Shown here piece by piece: positions 54,625 through 64,000 of a stretch of 64,000 nt of DNA; position 1 is the first letter of the stretch; each line of letters begins with the position of its first letter. The stretch comes from Muscardinus avellanarius (lineage: Eukaryota; Chordata; Mammalia; Rodentia; Gliridae), in contig OY726565.1 of assembly GCA_963383645.1 (NCBI GenBank), positions 35,445,529 through 35,509,528 of the forward strand. The letters run 5' to 3'. Under the pieces are notes generated by a model. The model searched no databases. It was not told the DNA's origin and saw nothing but the letters and a program-made list of their open reading frames with translations. The position numbers were made by a program, and so were the translations under genes.

Positions 54625-56750
54625 CAATTGTTGGTTGTCATCAAAACTAAATAAGAAAGATAAGAGTTACTGGACCACTTCACAATAGCATGGTCCCTTT
54701 TGGAAATACAAACAAATCATTCTTCTATGAAAATCCAACAAGAAATCAGTAGAGAATGAAAAAGATATATACAAACATAGTTTAAAGAAATCAAATGTAT
54801 TACAGACTAACTGGGCTTCTTCTAATACCTAACAGACTTCAACCTGTATAAAATAAAAATGTCAATTACAATGAGATTCCCTAATCACCCTTGCTTTTAC
54901 AAAACAGATCCTGTCTTGTTACCTTAACATACATTCTTATTATATAAGTGAAAATATAACTATGGCATCTAGAAAAGAGGCTGATCTATGATAGACACTC
55001 TATAAATGTTAGATGTTATATTTATTATTTCATACTTATTTGCATTAGTATTATAACCAATATTTAATTTTTTCTATTTTATATATTTTATAATACTGTA
55101 AGTCCCTTTAATATTTTATTCCCAGAAAATAAATCTTAAGTTCTAATCTAATACACATAATGTGCCTTCATAGGAGAAATTCATACAACAGAAGGTAGGA
55201 AGAACCAATAGTCTCTCTGGGGGTTAGAGATCTTCGAGATGAGAAACCTAACCTTGTACAAATATAAGTTTGGATGATGTTCTTGAACTAAGAGCAAGCA
55301 AGTGAGGTTTCTGAGGTGGTGAGATGCAGTGCTACACTCCTGAGCTTGACAGAATCACTAAACTAAGTGAAAGGCTTAAAAGATAGGAGAAACCATAATT
55401 TCAACTGCAGCCTCACATAACCTTCCCTTACTAAACTTCTATAGACTGTCTTCAATAGTGTCAAATTTCTCTGTACTTTTAGTATAACTGAATTTTGTTA
55501 AGTTCTCATTTTAAAATGTAGTAAAATATCAATAAGAGAAATTATGGAATACTAGTCCTTAAAGATAAATATACATACACCAAATTTTATTGTATACCTA
55601 TCATATCTAAAGTCCCATGCTCAGTACAGGAGACCATGAAGCCAAGTCGAATATGACATGTAGAGGGACAGATGAAGAAATAACAATTTTCTGGGATATT
55701 AGTGGCAGCTATGGAAGTACTTGGGGGAGAAAAGCAACTTGAAAATGCTGAACACGAAAATTCAAAATAAACTAAGAGGATCCTAAACCACACTTACATT
55801 ATTGTTCATGCTTCAGTGAAATGATAAGAATGATTTCTAATTAGTCTTTCAATTGCTTGGTCTTAAATGGTACTGTTAGACTGCAAAAGTGTGTTTAAAA
55901 GCAGTTCTTTCTCCATTAAATTAAGTACGCTCTCTAATCTCCTTTAAACTATTAAATTTATTTTAATAAAACCTTTCCTCATAGATAATATAAAGAAGGT
56001 AAATGAGGACTCTGAGTTAATGGAAAAGTACAGCCTTTCTCATATTAAACGCTTTCAGAAAACAGAGTGTGTTCACTACAGTGAGCGCCATGTGCCCCTG
56101 ATCTGAGGGTCAGCACACTTCCTCAAGTGCATGTGCTTCAGTAAGTAATGTGCTAAGTCACTCCCGAAGGCATTCAATCCAACTTCCAGAAAGTTCTCTC
56201 AACATTGTCTTGTTATGTGTAAGAATTTTTGAGAAAGCCTTGAATGGTGGTAAACATTCTGAAGTAAATTTTAATTATTAAAATAATATATATTATATGT
56301 TATTATCATGATATGTAAATATATTTTATGTGTTATATATATTTAGTAACTAAAAGTTCTGTGTTTTAAGCCCTGAATTTCCATTAGCATCACTGATGAT
56401 AAAATAGAAAACCACTTATCTAAAAAGTTTAACTGTGGAGTATTACTAGTGAATGTATTTTTTAAGATTTAGCAAAAATTACTGTAGTGTTCATATTAGT
56501 ACCCAGACTTTTACTTGGCTAGAAAAACTCCTGGGATGCTTGACATTTATAAAGGTCCTAAGCCAATTCTGGGTTCTGGTAATGGTAAAGTTATCTTGGT
56601 AATAATAATCCTACTTCCAATGATGATAAAGCATGAATGAACTAGTAAAATGTTAGGGTTTCCACTCAATATTAGTGGAGTCATGGAGCCAGTGACATCT
56701 CAGATAGATGAGTGTGTACAATGTAGAGGTGTTTTAGAAAACAGTTTCAT
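54625..56750. other. Repeat-poor block without genes
   Basis: 2.1 kb with no clear element. A weak MIR or L2-like tail ('gatagacactctataaatgttag') lies near 54990-55015. Open frames stay under 70 codons. Confidence 0.4.
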
Positions 56751-56754
56751 AATC

Positions 56755-57130
56755 TCTTATGACATTAAAAACATATAATACCATATATTCTAGCAATTTC
56801 AAATTTAACTCACATATTTACCCAAGAAAAATGAAACATATGAACACACAAATAATTGCACACAAACATTCATAGAAGCTTGATTCACAATAGCCAAGTA
56901 ATGAAAAACACCTAAATAATCATTAACAGCTGTCTGGATACACTTTTTGTGTTAATATTCAAACACTAGAATCCTGTTTGACAATAAGAAGGACCAAGTT
57001 ACAATCAATAAAGTGGATGAAGCAAAAATTAGACAGTAAGTAACATGATGCAGAGCAAAAGAAACAAGACACAAACAGTGGATGCTAAATTACTCCACTT
57101 AGATAAAATTCTACAATAAGCGAAACTAAT
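56755..57130 (+). pseudogene. Ancient L1 (L1M) 3' remnant
   Basis: 'tttacccaagaaaaatgaaacatatg', 'catagaagcttgattcacaatagccaag' and 'aattactccacttagataaaattctacaataagcgaaac' match the L1M/HAL1-like 3' end. Confidence 0.7.
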
Positions 57131-57134
57131 TCAT

Positions 57135-57555
57135 AGTAGCAGAAAGTGGATCTATTGATGAGCCAAACTCTAGAGAGGTGGGTACCTGCAAGGACAAACA
57201 GGAACATTGGCTTGCCTGGGACTGAAGCTGCCAACTGGTATATAAACAACGAGCAACTTGGAAGTTGTTGAAAAGTTGTTATAGCCTGTGTGCCACAGTA
57301 GGAGAGAGAATGTGATTTCCCAGCAACAGCAGACAGAAGGCTGCCACTCTCAGGATTTTCTTCCAGAAACCCCACTGGTTGCCCGCAGGGAAGATCAGGA
57401 AATATTCTGAGAAAGCTATAATTCTAACTGGTCAATGTGATAGCATCCATCTCCAATCTCTCCTCCAGAGCAAATGCCTCAGTGCACAGGAGAAAGGTCA
57501 TCAAACCCTCTACACTAATGACACTGGTTTGGAGACGAAAAATCGCCATGTAAAC
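57135..57555. other. Unassigned block between two L1 pieces
   Basis: 420 bp, less AT-rich than its surroundings, with no recognised repeat. A 96-codon minus-strand frame spans 57085-57375 and shows no family features. Confidence 0.4.
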
Positions 57556-57556
57556 A

Positions 57557-58480
57557 AGTACAGTATTTCTACCTATCGAAAATAAACAGATGGAAAATAA
57601 ATTTTAAGTAATACCATTTAGAATCACATACAAAATAAAGGATGTAGTAATATAATAAAGATATGTAAGATCTCTACACTGAAAATAGAGTATGTTGTGG
57701 AGAAGAATTTTGTATGGTGAAAATAAATAAGATATTTTGTGCTCCTTATTTGGAAGTCTCAAAGCTTTTAGATAGACACTTTCTTTAAACCAATCTATGG
57801 ACATAATGAATCTCAATCAAAATCCCAGCAGGACTTTTTATGGAAATTGAAAAGCAGATTTCAGAATTGATGTGAGCAGTCAAAGAACCACCTAGAATAT
57901 CCAAACAATTTTGAAGAACAAAAGCAGGGCACTTTAAAGACTTGATTTAAAAATTTACTTCAAAGAACAGCATTCAAGACAAATGGAAGAAATAGCATAA
58001 GGGTAGAAAAGGAGTTGATAGGTTTCAGAGAGAGATTTCAGTCTATACATGTATACATGTGTAGTCAAAACATGCTTTACTCTAATAAGGAAATATTCTT
58101 TTTAAAAATAATTCTGTTAATAAAAAATGTACAGCAATTCTTATTTCATATCATGTAAAATAATAATTCTGAGATCCATCATATAGATTGTAACTAAATA
58201 TGAAAATTAAACCTTTATAAAATGTCTAGAAGTCAGTATGAAAAAAAATCCTACCAATTTGAGGATGAGGGATTTTTTAAAGTAAGGAAAAAAATATATG
58301 ACTTAGACTGATAGTAATACACACACATGCATATACACATATATATTTGATATATATCAAAAGTCCACAAATTATATATTAAAAAGTATACATTTCATGT
58401 AATATATACTTCAATAATACTGAAAGAGAAAAATAAGGTCAATAAAATGATAACATAACCAAGGTCAATTATTACAAAGA
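57557..58480 (+). pseudogene. L1 ORF2 segment, sense
   Basis: 'gatctctacactgaaaatagag', 'atgaatctcaatcaaaatcccagcaggactttttatgg', 'cctagaatatccaaacaattttgaagaac' and 'acttcaaagaacagcattcaagac' are consecutive L1 ORF2 text. The first ~320 bp recur in inverted orientation at 59470-59815. Confidence 0.82.
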
Positions 58481-58621
58481 GAAATTTAGATATAAGAAGA
58501 GAGTTGGCAGTGCTAAAACTTTGCTAAAGTTACCAGAAAAAGTTAGTCTGAAAGACCCCATTTGATTATGGCTCAATATTAAGTAGGAATTGATCCAGTG
58601 TGTGGGTAAACAAGGTTAACT

Positions 58622-58814
58622 TTTTTTTGGGGGGGGGTACTGGGGTTCCTGGAAACCCTTCTACCTCAGGGCTACACTTCCAGACCTATTTTTATACTTT
58701 TTTATTTGAAAACAGGGTCTCTTAAGAGACCAGTGCGGCTGGCTTCGAACCTGCGCGATCCTCCTCTCTGCCTCCCAAGCGCGAGGATTACTAGCGTGAG
58801 CCACCACGCCTGGC
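58622..58814 (-). mobile_element. B1-dID-like SINE, young subfamily, antisense
   Basis: T then G run, 'ggtactggggttcctggaaaccc', young middle 'accagtgcggctggc', head 'gtgagccaccacgcctggc'. A 13-bp TSD, 'aacaaggttaact', lies at 58609-58621 and 58815-58827. Confidence 0.95.
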
Positions 58815-58920
58815 AACAAGGTTAACTATTAAAGAGAGAACAGAGTTCTCAATCTGTTTTGCTTTCATAATGACCCTTAAGGACATTGAATTTGTGAAGT
58901 TCTGGGTTTGGTTGGTTAGT

Positions 58921-59095
58921 TGGTTGGTACTGAGGATTAAAACCAAGGGCATTGTCTCTCTCAGCTAAATTCCCAGTTCTTTATTCTTATTTTTTAAACA
59001 GGGTCTTGATAAGTTGCTGGGGATGGTTTAACTTCTATCCTCCTGTTTCATCCTCCCAAGTACTAAGATTACAGGCATGAACTGCCACTTTCAGC
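58921..59095 (-). mobile_element. Old B1-dID-like SINE, antisense
   Basis: (GGTT)n edge, 'ggtactgaggattaaaacc', 'aaacagggtcttgataagttgctgggg', head 'attacaggcatgaactgcc'. Confidence 0.87.
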
Positions 59096-59124
59096 TCTGT
59101 CTTTGTGGCTTGTTCAATGTTTAG

Positions 59125-59935
59125 TGTTTTTTAAATTTATTTTTACTTTTATAAATTTATTGGTGTATTATAGTCTCACATCATAATTTAGTTCATTGTG
59201 GGTGAAACACATGCACACAGCACTTGGTGAGCTTTCCCTTGGCTCCCTTCCCAGTCTCTTTCTTTCCCATACAAAATACTGAGACTGGCATTGGTATCCT
59301 CACATGTTTGTATAATATCAGTGGAGGTGTCTCCTTATTTGCTCTCCCTCTCTTCTCCCTCCCTCCTCAACACCATCTCCCTTGCTCTACTGAGGTTTCT
59401 CCTCCGTTATCTACAGTCCTTCTTTTGTCCCAAATCCTCCCTAGCTTCCAGATATTAGAGAAAACACATGCTATAGGTGCTCTGACTGCTCACATTAATC
59501 CTAAAATCTGCTTTTTAATTTCCATAAAAAGTCCTGCAGGGATTTTGATTGGAGTTGCATTATGTCTGTAGATAAGTTTAAGGAAAGTGCCTACTGAAAG
59601 CATTGAGACTTCCATATAAGGAACACAAAATATATCTTCATTTAGTTCATCATACAAAATTCCTCTTTGCAACATACTATATTTTTCAGTGCAGAGATCT
59701 TAAGTATATTTTATTACAATATATTACTACATCTTTTATTTTGTATGTGATTGTAAATGTTACTATTTGGAATTTATTTTCCAACTGTTTATTTTTAATA
59801 GAAATACTGTAGAAAACAACTTCCTGTAAATAACTAAATCTCACTTAATATAATGTTTTCCAGGTACATCCATTTTTCTGCACATAGCATAACTTGGTTC
59901 TCCTTTATTGCTAAGTTTAATTTTATTGAGTGGTT
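59125..59935 (-). pseudogene. Antisense L1 tail with an embedded ORF2 patch
   Basis: 59125-59470 is antisense L1 3'UTR ('ttggtgtattatagtctcacatc', 'ctagcttccagatattagagaaaacacatgc'). 59470-59815 is an antisense copy of mid ORF2, and 59840-59935 returns to the L1 tail ('ctcacttaatataatgttttccagg..catccatttttctgc'). Normally the first and third parts are nearly adjacent, so the middle is an inserted patch. Confidence 0.75.
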
Positions 59936-60050
59936 TTGTTTTTTTAAACATAAACAGCTTTAAGAAGAGTGCATTGAAGAGGACTTAAAAGATCCAGGAC
60001 AGTGAGCATCCTCCAGTGGCCTTGACACAATGCTATCAAAAGAGTAGGAA

Positions 60051-60256
60051 GGTTGGGCATGGTGGTGCACACTTGTAATCCCCGCATTTGGGAGGCTGAG
60101 ACAAGAGGATCGCACAGTTTTGAAGCCAGCCTCAGCTACCTAGTGAGGCTCTCAGCAATGTAGAGATACCCTGTTTCCAAATAAAATAGAAAATAGGTCT
60201 GGAGTATAGCCCGGAGGTAGAAAGCCAAACTCAGTACACCAAAAAAAAAAAAAAAA
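60051..60256 (+). mobile_element. Intermediate B1-dID-like SINE
   Basis: Head 'gttgggcatggtggtgcacac', older middle 'cagcctcagctacctagtgaggctctcagcaatg', young-type tail 'gtatagcccggaggtagaaagcc', 16 A. Confidence 0.93.
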
Positions 60257-60259
60257 GTG

Positions 60260-60715
60260 GAAATGATATGATTGTGGGAAGAGGAGAGAAAATGGAAACA
60301 GAAGCGTAGAAAATGTAGTCTTTTGATGTTTCTTAAAACATTAAAGATGGGTTCTGAAGACTGTAATTGGTGATTATTATTTCCAAAAAATTTGTAAGAT
60401 GAATGACTACTTTGCATATTGTTGTAATAAGAAAGAATTTACAATATTTTATAATACATGTGGTAATAATCTGAAAAATTTTAAAAAGTAGTTGTCCATA
60501 CATTTTCCTAGAAAGCTTTTTCTACAGAAATAATCCTGCACAAATACCCATGCAAGGAAGTTCAATTGAAAATTTTTGAAGTAGTAAAATATTGTAAGCA
60601 ATTTAAAAATCATCAGTAAATATATCCATTCTATCCAACAACATTGCTTATTCAAGTTATGTAATTTTAGCAGCATTTAATAAAGGGACAATTTGAAATT
60701 GTACTGTCCAGTTGT
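60260..60715. other. No gene or clear repeat
   Basis: AT-rich interval. Nothing recognised. Confidence 0.4.
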
Positions 60716-60719
60716 AGGG

Positions 60720-61590
60720 AAAGAGATTGTATAGTCCATGGTACATAAAACAATTTCAGGAACTCATAAACAAGTTGTTTGGACATGCTGCCATATGGCT
60801 CAGACAACTTCAGAAACTCAAACAACCTGTCTGGACATGTCAGCATATGGCTTAAACAAGCACACCTGTACTGCAGTTGATAATGAACCCTTGGGCCATA
60901 AAATTACTTCTCACATCTGATGGACATACATCCTCAATACATTTGTAGCTACTTACATGTATCTGGCAAGGTCCCATAAGCCTGCAAAGACACTGACAGC
61001 ACCCACAAGAAACCTACAAAGGAGCAGCCTTTGCAGCAAGCAGTGTGCTGAGCTTTTGCTTATGCCATGACGAGTCGGCCCTGTGTAGGACACTGATCCA
61101 ATGACTTCACTGGATTGCATTCTTCTCACTGACTGAGGATGAGCACAAGCATCAGTAACTATACCAAATTTTGGGAACTCTTCTTCCATTCCTGGACTTG
61201 GTTCATTATCTCCTTCCCCCTGCTTGTTTGTAGGTTGTTATTTGCTAAGTATTTAAAGTGCTCTAACTATAGGGTTTATATATCATTATATTCGTTTGGC
61301 CTAATGTGTTAGATTTGCTAGTGCAAAATGTATTGTTTGATGCTCATTCATAGCTAATTGGCTCTGGCACAGCAGCTGCACAGCATCTAAAACTAGTTTA
61401 ACTTTTCTTAGCTATTTCCTGACAATTTTCGGTGTGCTCTAAACTTCAAGTGTTAAATACACCTGTGACATTGGGGAAAGACACAAATCATGTGTGATGT
61501 GACTTACTGGTCTTAGGACCTTGTGCCCATTTCTCACGACAGTGGTGCAGGTAGTAGAGGGAGAATATCACCTCTATGCCTAAAGAGGAA
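60720..61590. mobile_element. Possible degenerate LTR or unnamed repeat with internal duplication
   Basis: An 870-bp block with a composition unlike its flanks. It contains two imperfect ~52-bp tandem units (60757-60809 and 60810-60860), each with 'tcag.aactca', 'ggacatg' and 'catatggct'. Its downstream part resembles LTR-like text (mixed U3-like motifs, 'ctcacgacagtggtgcagg' near 61537). No TSD or retroviral gene is visible, so the class is unproven. Confidence 0.35.
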
Positions 61591-61636
61591 TGCCAAGGAA
61601 AGAAAAGGAAAAAAGAAGAGAAAAAAGAAAGCACTG

Positions 61637-61829
61637 AGCCAGGCATGGTGGGGCATGCTTGTAATCCCAGGACTTGAGAGGCTGAGACAGGAAGATCATG
61701 AAGGTTCGAAGCCAGCCTCAGCTACTTAGTGAGGCTCTTAGCAACTTAGTAAGACCCTGTTTCTAAAAAAAAAATAAAAATAAGTCTGAAAGTGTAGCCT
61801 AGAGGTTCCATTCCCCAGTACCACACACA

Positions 61830-61864
<35 letters not shown>
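61637..61864 (+). mobile_element. Intermediate B1-dID-like SINE ending in (CA)n
   Basis: Head 'gccaggcatggtggggcatgc', older middle 'cagcctcagctacttagtgaggctcttagcaac', tail 'agtgtagcctagaggttcc..ccagtaccac'. The end is (CA)n (61824-61864) instead of poly-A. TSD 'agcactg' lies at 61630-61636 and 61865-61871, so the CA repeat is inside the inserted unit. Confidence 0.95.
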
Positions 61865-61866
<2 letters not shown>

Positions 61867-62074
61867 CACTGGAGCCAGGACTTTTGGCAGTCTCCTTCTA
61901 TATCAAATTTCTTGCTGCTACTTTCTTTTGGCTCAACCAAACTCAAATTTAAATAGTAAAAGAACCTGATGAAGCATCCATGGAGGCTGGCCAGCAGTAC
62001 ACAAAGGAGGATAGAGAAGAGTGGCAAACAAATTGGGTCAGGCATAAAGAAGACAATAGTACATTATACAATTG

Positions 62075-62530
62075 TAGAATGTAATTTCAAAATTTTTAAA
62101 GCCTTAAAATTTCAAAAATTTAGGTTTTCTAGTACATTGTAATACAACATAGTGGGGCGCAGAGTCATAGAAACATACATGCACATAACTCTTGAAGCAC
62201 TTCCCTCCAAGTCCCATCCACTTTTCTCCCCCTTCCAATACATATATTTGAGATTAGAATTAGTAAATTTATAATGCCATATATATATTTGTAACTATTA
62301 CACTATTTAGGTCTTTGTCCCAGCCCCTCCTTCCATAAACCCCTTTAATCATTCGACTGGAGTCTTTGTTCTTCTACTTGATGTTACTCTTATTTTTTAA
62401 TTTCTCTCTAGATTCCACACATAAGAGAAAATATACATCTATCCATCTTGGGAGATTGGCTTATCTTACTTAGCATAATATTCTCAGGTTTCATTCATTT
62501 CCCTGCAAAAGACATGATGTAATTTACATG
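62075..62530 (-). mobile_element. L1 3'UTR, antisense
   Basis: 'ttctctctagattccacacataagagaaaatatac', 'ttggcttatcttacttagcataatattctcagg' and 'catttccctgcaaaagacatgatg' are antisense L1 3'UTR and ORF2-end text. Confidence 0.78.
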
Positions 62531-62534
62531 TGTC

Positions 62535-63135
62535 CATTGAAAATTGGAAAATTTAAAGTAAAAAGGCAAGTAACTAAAAATTAAATTGATTCACTTAATA
62601 CTCCAGTGTGTTCATAAATTACAGATATATGATAGAAAGATGGTATAAAATATACCTTTTATTTCTATCATACCCATATAACCAATTGTGTGAGCATTTT
62701 AATATCAATATAAAATAAAGTGTTGGAAAATATATATGCCAAACTATTAAAGGTTTTCTTCTATTGTGTTGTAGATGGACACTAGAAAAAGTCTTTTACT
62801 TTTTATAGTTAGGTTATTTTTATAATGGTAATGTTACTTTATCTCCATTTTTAAAATACACAGTTAAAAGAGGAATGAGGAGGAAGAAATCCATGATCTC
62901 TAGGGTCCTGTATAACTTCAATAAGAATGCTTTTGTTACATCATGTAACTTTTATACAATCTTACTAATCATGTAGATGAAAGGTAAGAAGCAAGATATT
63001 TGGCAGTTTTGCTAGGTATCTTTGAAGACAAGAAAGAGAAAGTGTTTTAGTTGATTATCTGCCAAGGAATATTTGGATCCTATACTCTTATAATACCTTT
63101 AGTGACTTATTCTATGGCTCTGTCCCCATTTTGAT
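62535..63135. other. No gene or clear repeat
   Basis: AT-rich. Nothing recognised. Confidence 0.4.
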
Positions 63136-63138
63136 CAT

Positions 63139-63350
63139 ACTTATTTTATTTTATTTTTTGTGGTACTGGGGATGGAACCCAGGGGCATTCTACCTCCAAG
63201 CTATACCCCAACCCTATTTTTTATTATTTATTTTTGAAAAGGTTTCACTAATTTGCGGAGGGCCTCACTAAGTAGCTAAGGCTGTCCACAAACAACTATC
63301 TTCCTGTCTCAGCCTCCCACGTACTGATATTAAAAGCATGTCCCACCTAG
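63139..63350 (-). mobile_element. Old B1-dID-like SINE, antisense
   Basis: (TTTTA)n tail, 'gtggtactggggatggaacccagggg', 'tctacctccaagctatacccc', middle 'ggagggcctcactaagtagctaagg', head remnant 'aaagcatgtcccacc'. Confidence 0.93.
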
Positions 63351-63497
63351 CCTCACTTTTGGTCATATTTGTATTATTAACTTGCATCAAATTGAATGAC
63401 AAGATGAACATTCATTGCTGTGCAAAATGTATAATCTAACAATTGAAAGACAAGACCAAAAAATCAAACAGAATAAAAGACCAATAGAACAAGATAG

Positions 63498-63709
63498 AGC
63501 CAGGTGTGGTGGTACACGCTTGTAATCCCAATACTTGGGAGGCTGAGACAGGAGGATCGCAGGTTTGCAGCCAGCCTCATCTACTTAGTGAAACTCTATG
63601 CAACTTAGTGAGACCCAGCTTCAAAAATAAAGAATGAAAAACAGGGATAGGAGTGTAGCCCAGAAGTAGAATGCCCTGGGTTCCATTCCCAGTAGTGCGG
63701 AAAAAAAAA
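63498..63709 (+). mobile_element. Old B1-dID-like SINE, full length
   Basis: Head 'gccaggtgtggtggtacacgc', middle 'cagcctcatctacttagtgaaactctatgcaac', tail 'gtgtagcccagaagtagaatg..gggttccattcccagtag', ten A. Confidence 0.94.
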
Positions 63710-63711
63710 AG

Positions 63712-64000
63712 CATCATCATATGGAAATATAAAGTCCTCAAAATAAAACAAAGTCTATATACTACATATTCAAAACTGAGTAAATATGTAAATATGACTT
63801 ATCAGACACATGCTTAACCTGAATTAATTTAATACACTTTAACATTCCAATATGACTTATTACAAAACTCAATTGATATACCACATCAACAAAGTAGTGA
63901 TTTCAAGAAGGCTAATCAGATTACACTGAGACTTTTACTTTAAGTGGTGCATGTCAGGGAATAGTAGTTCTTTTCCTGGCCGGGTTTTAAAACCTTGTCT
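63712..64000. other. No gene or clear repeat
   Basis: AT-rich to the window end. 'cctggccgggttttaaaacc' near 63975 is too short to classify. Confidence 0.35.

Overview
This window reads as nuclear DNA from a rodent, most likely a sciuromorph (squirrel, mountain beaver or dormouse clade). The main reason is a family of about 33 dimeric SINEs. Each has a 7SL-derived B1 head ending in a 'gagaccctgtttc..aaataaa' block, followed by a short ID/tRNA-Ala-like tail ('gtagcccggaggtagaa..cccagtacc') and an A-rich end. This B1-dID type of architecture is known from rodents. The species is not resolved: typical squirrel ID monomers are not seen. Base composition is AT-rich, and ancient MIR, L2, L1M and MaLR pieces lie under the younger SINE and L1 layers.

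I see no host protein-coding exon, no tRNA or rRNA gene and no CRISPR or prokaryotic feature. The window looks like intergenic DNA (gene desert) or the inside of a large intron. Open frames of 60-170 codons are consistent with chance or lie inside repeats. The only real coding remnant is a LINE-1 ORF1 (11602-12520), complete but for one frameshift, plus ORF2 remnants of several L1s.

Layout. 1-8.9 kb: L1 tail fragment, SINEs, an antisense MaLR LTR and an ancient L1 tail. 9-16.2 kb: an older L1 ORF2 (8985-10792 and 13609-15178) split by a 2.8-kb L1-derived element with a 15-bp target-site duplication (TSD), then a 5'-inverted L1. 16.5-19.9 kb: SINEs, MIR, an L1 tail and ancient repeats. 20-29 kb: mostly repeat-free, with an L2 copy, an inverted SINE pair, a long TC-rich low-complexity run and a U6 snRNA-SINE chimera. 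29-38 kb: SINEs, MIRs, two long repeat-free blocks, a tailless SINE and a possible LTR. 39-46 kb: nested L1s, a MaLR fragment and an internally deleted L1. 46-53 kb: SINEs and a mosaic of opposed L1 pieces. 53-64 kb: a MaLR LTR, 3 kb of sparse DNA, opposed L1 segments sharing an inverted patch, a possible second LTR, and SINEs.

The best observations concern retrotransposition rather than genes. They are: a SINE carrying 20 bp of the 5' flank of another SINE 0.9 kb away; an L1 element with 5'UTR, ORF1 and 3'UTR but foreign sequence where ORF2 should be; a U6-SINE chimera joined at microhomology; a SINE with a TSD but no tail; L1 5'UTRs built of ~210-220-bp tandem units; and a ~330-bp inverted L1 patch. 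No previously undescribed gene system could be supported.
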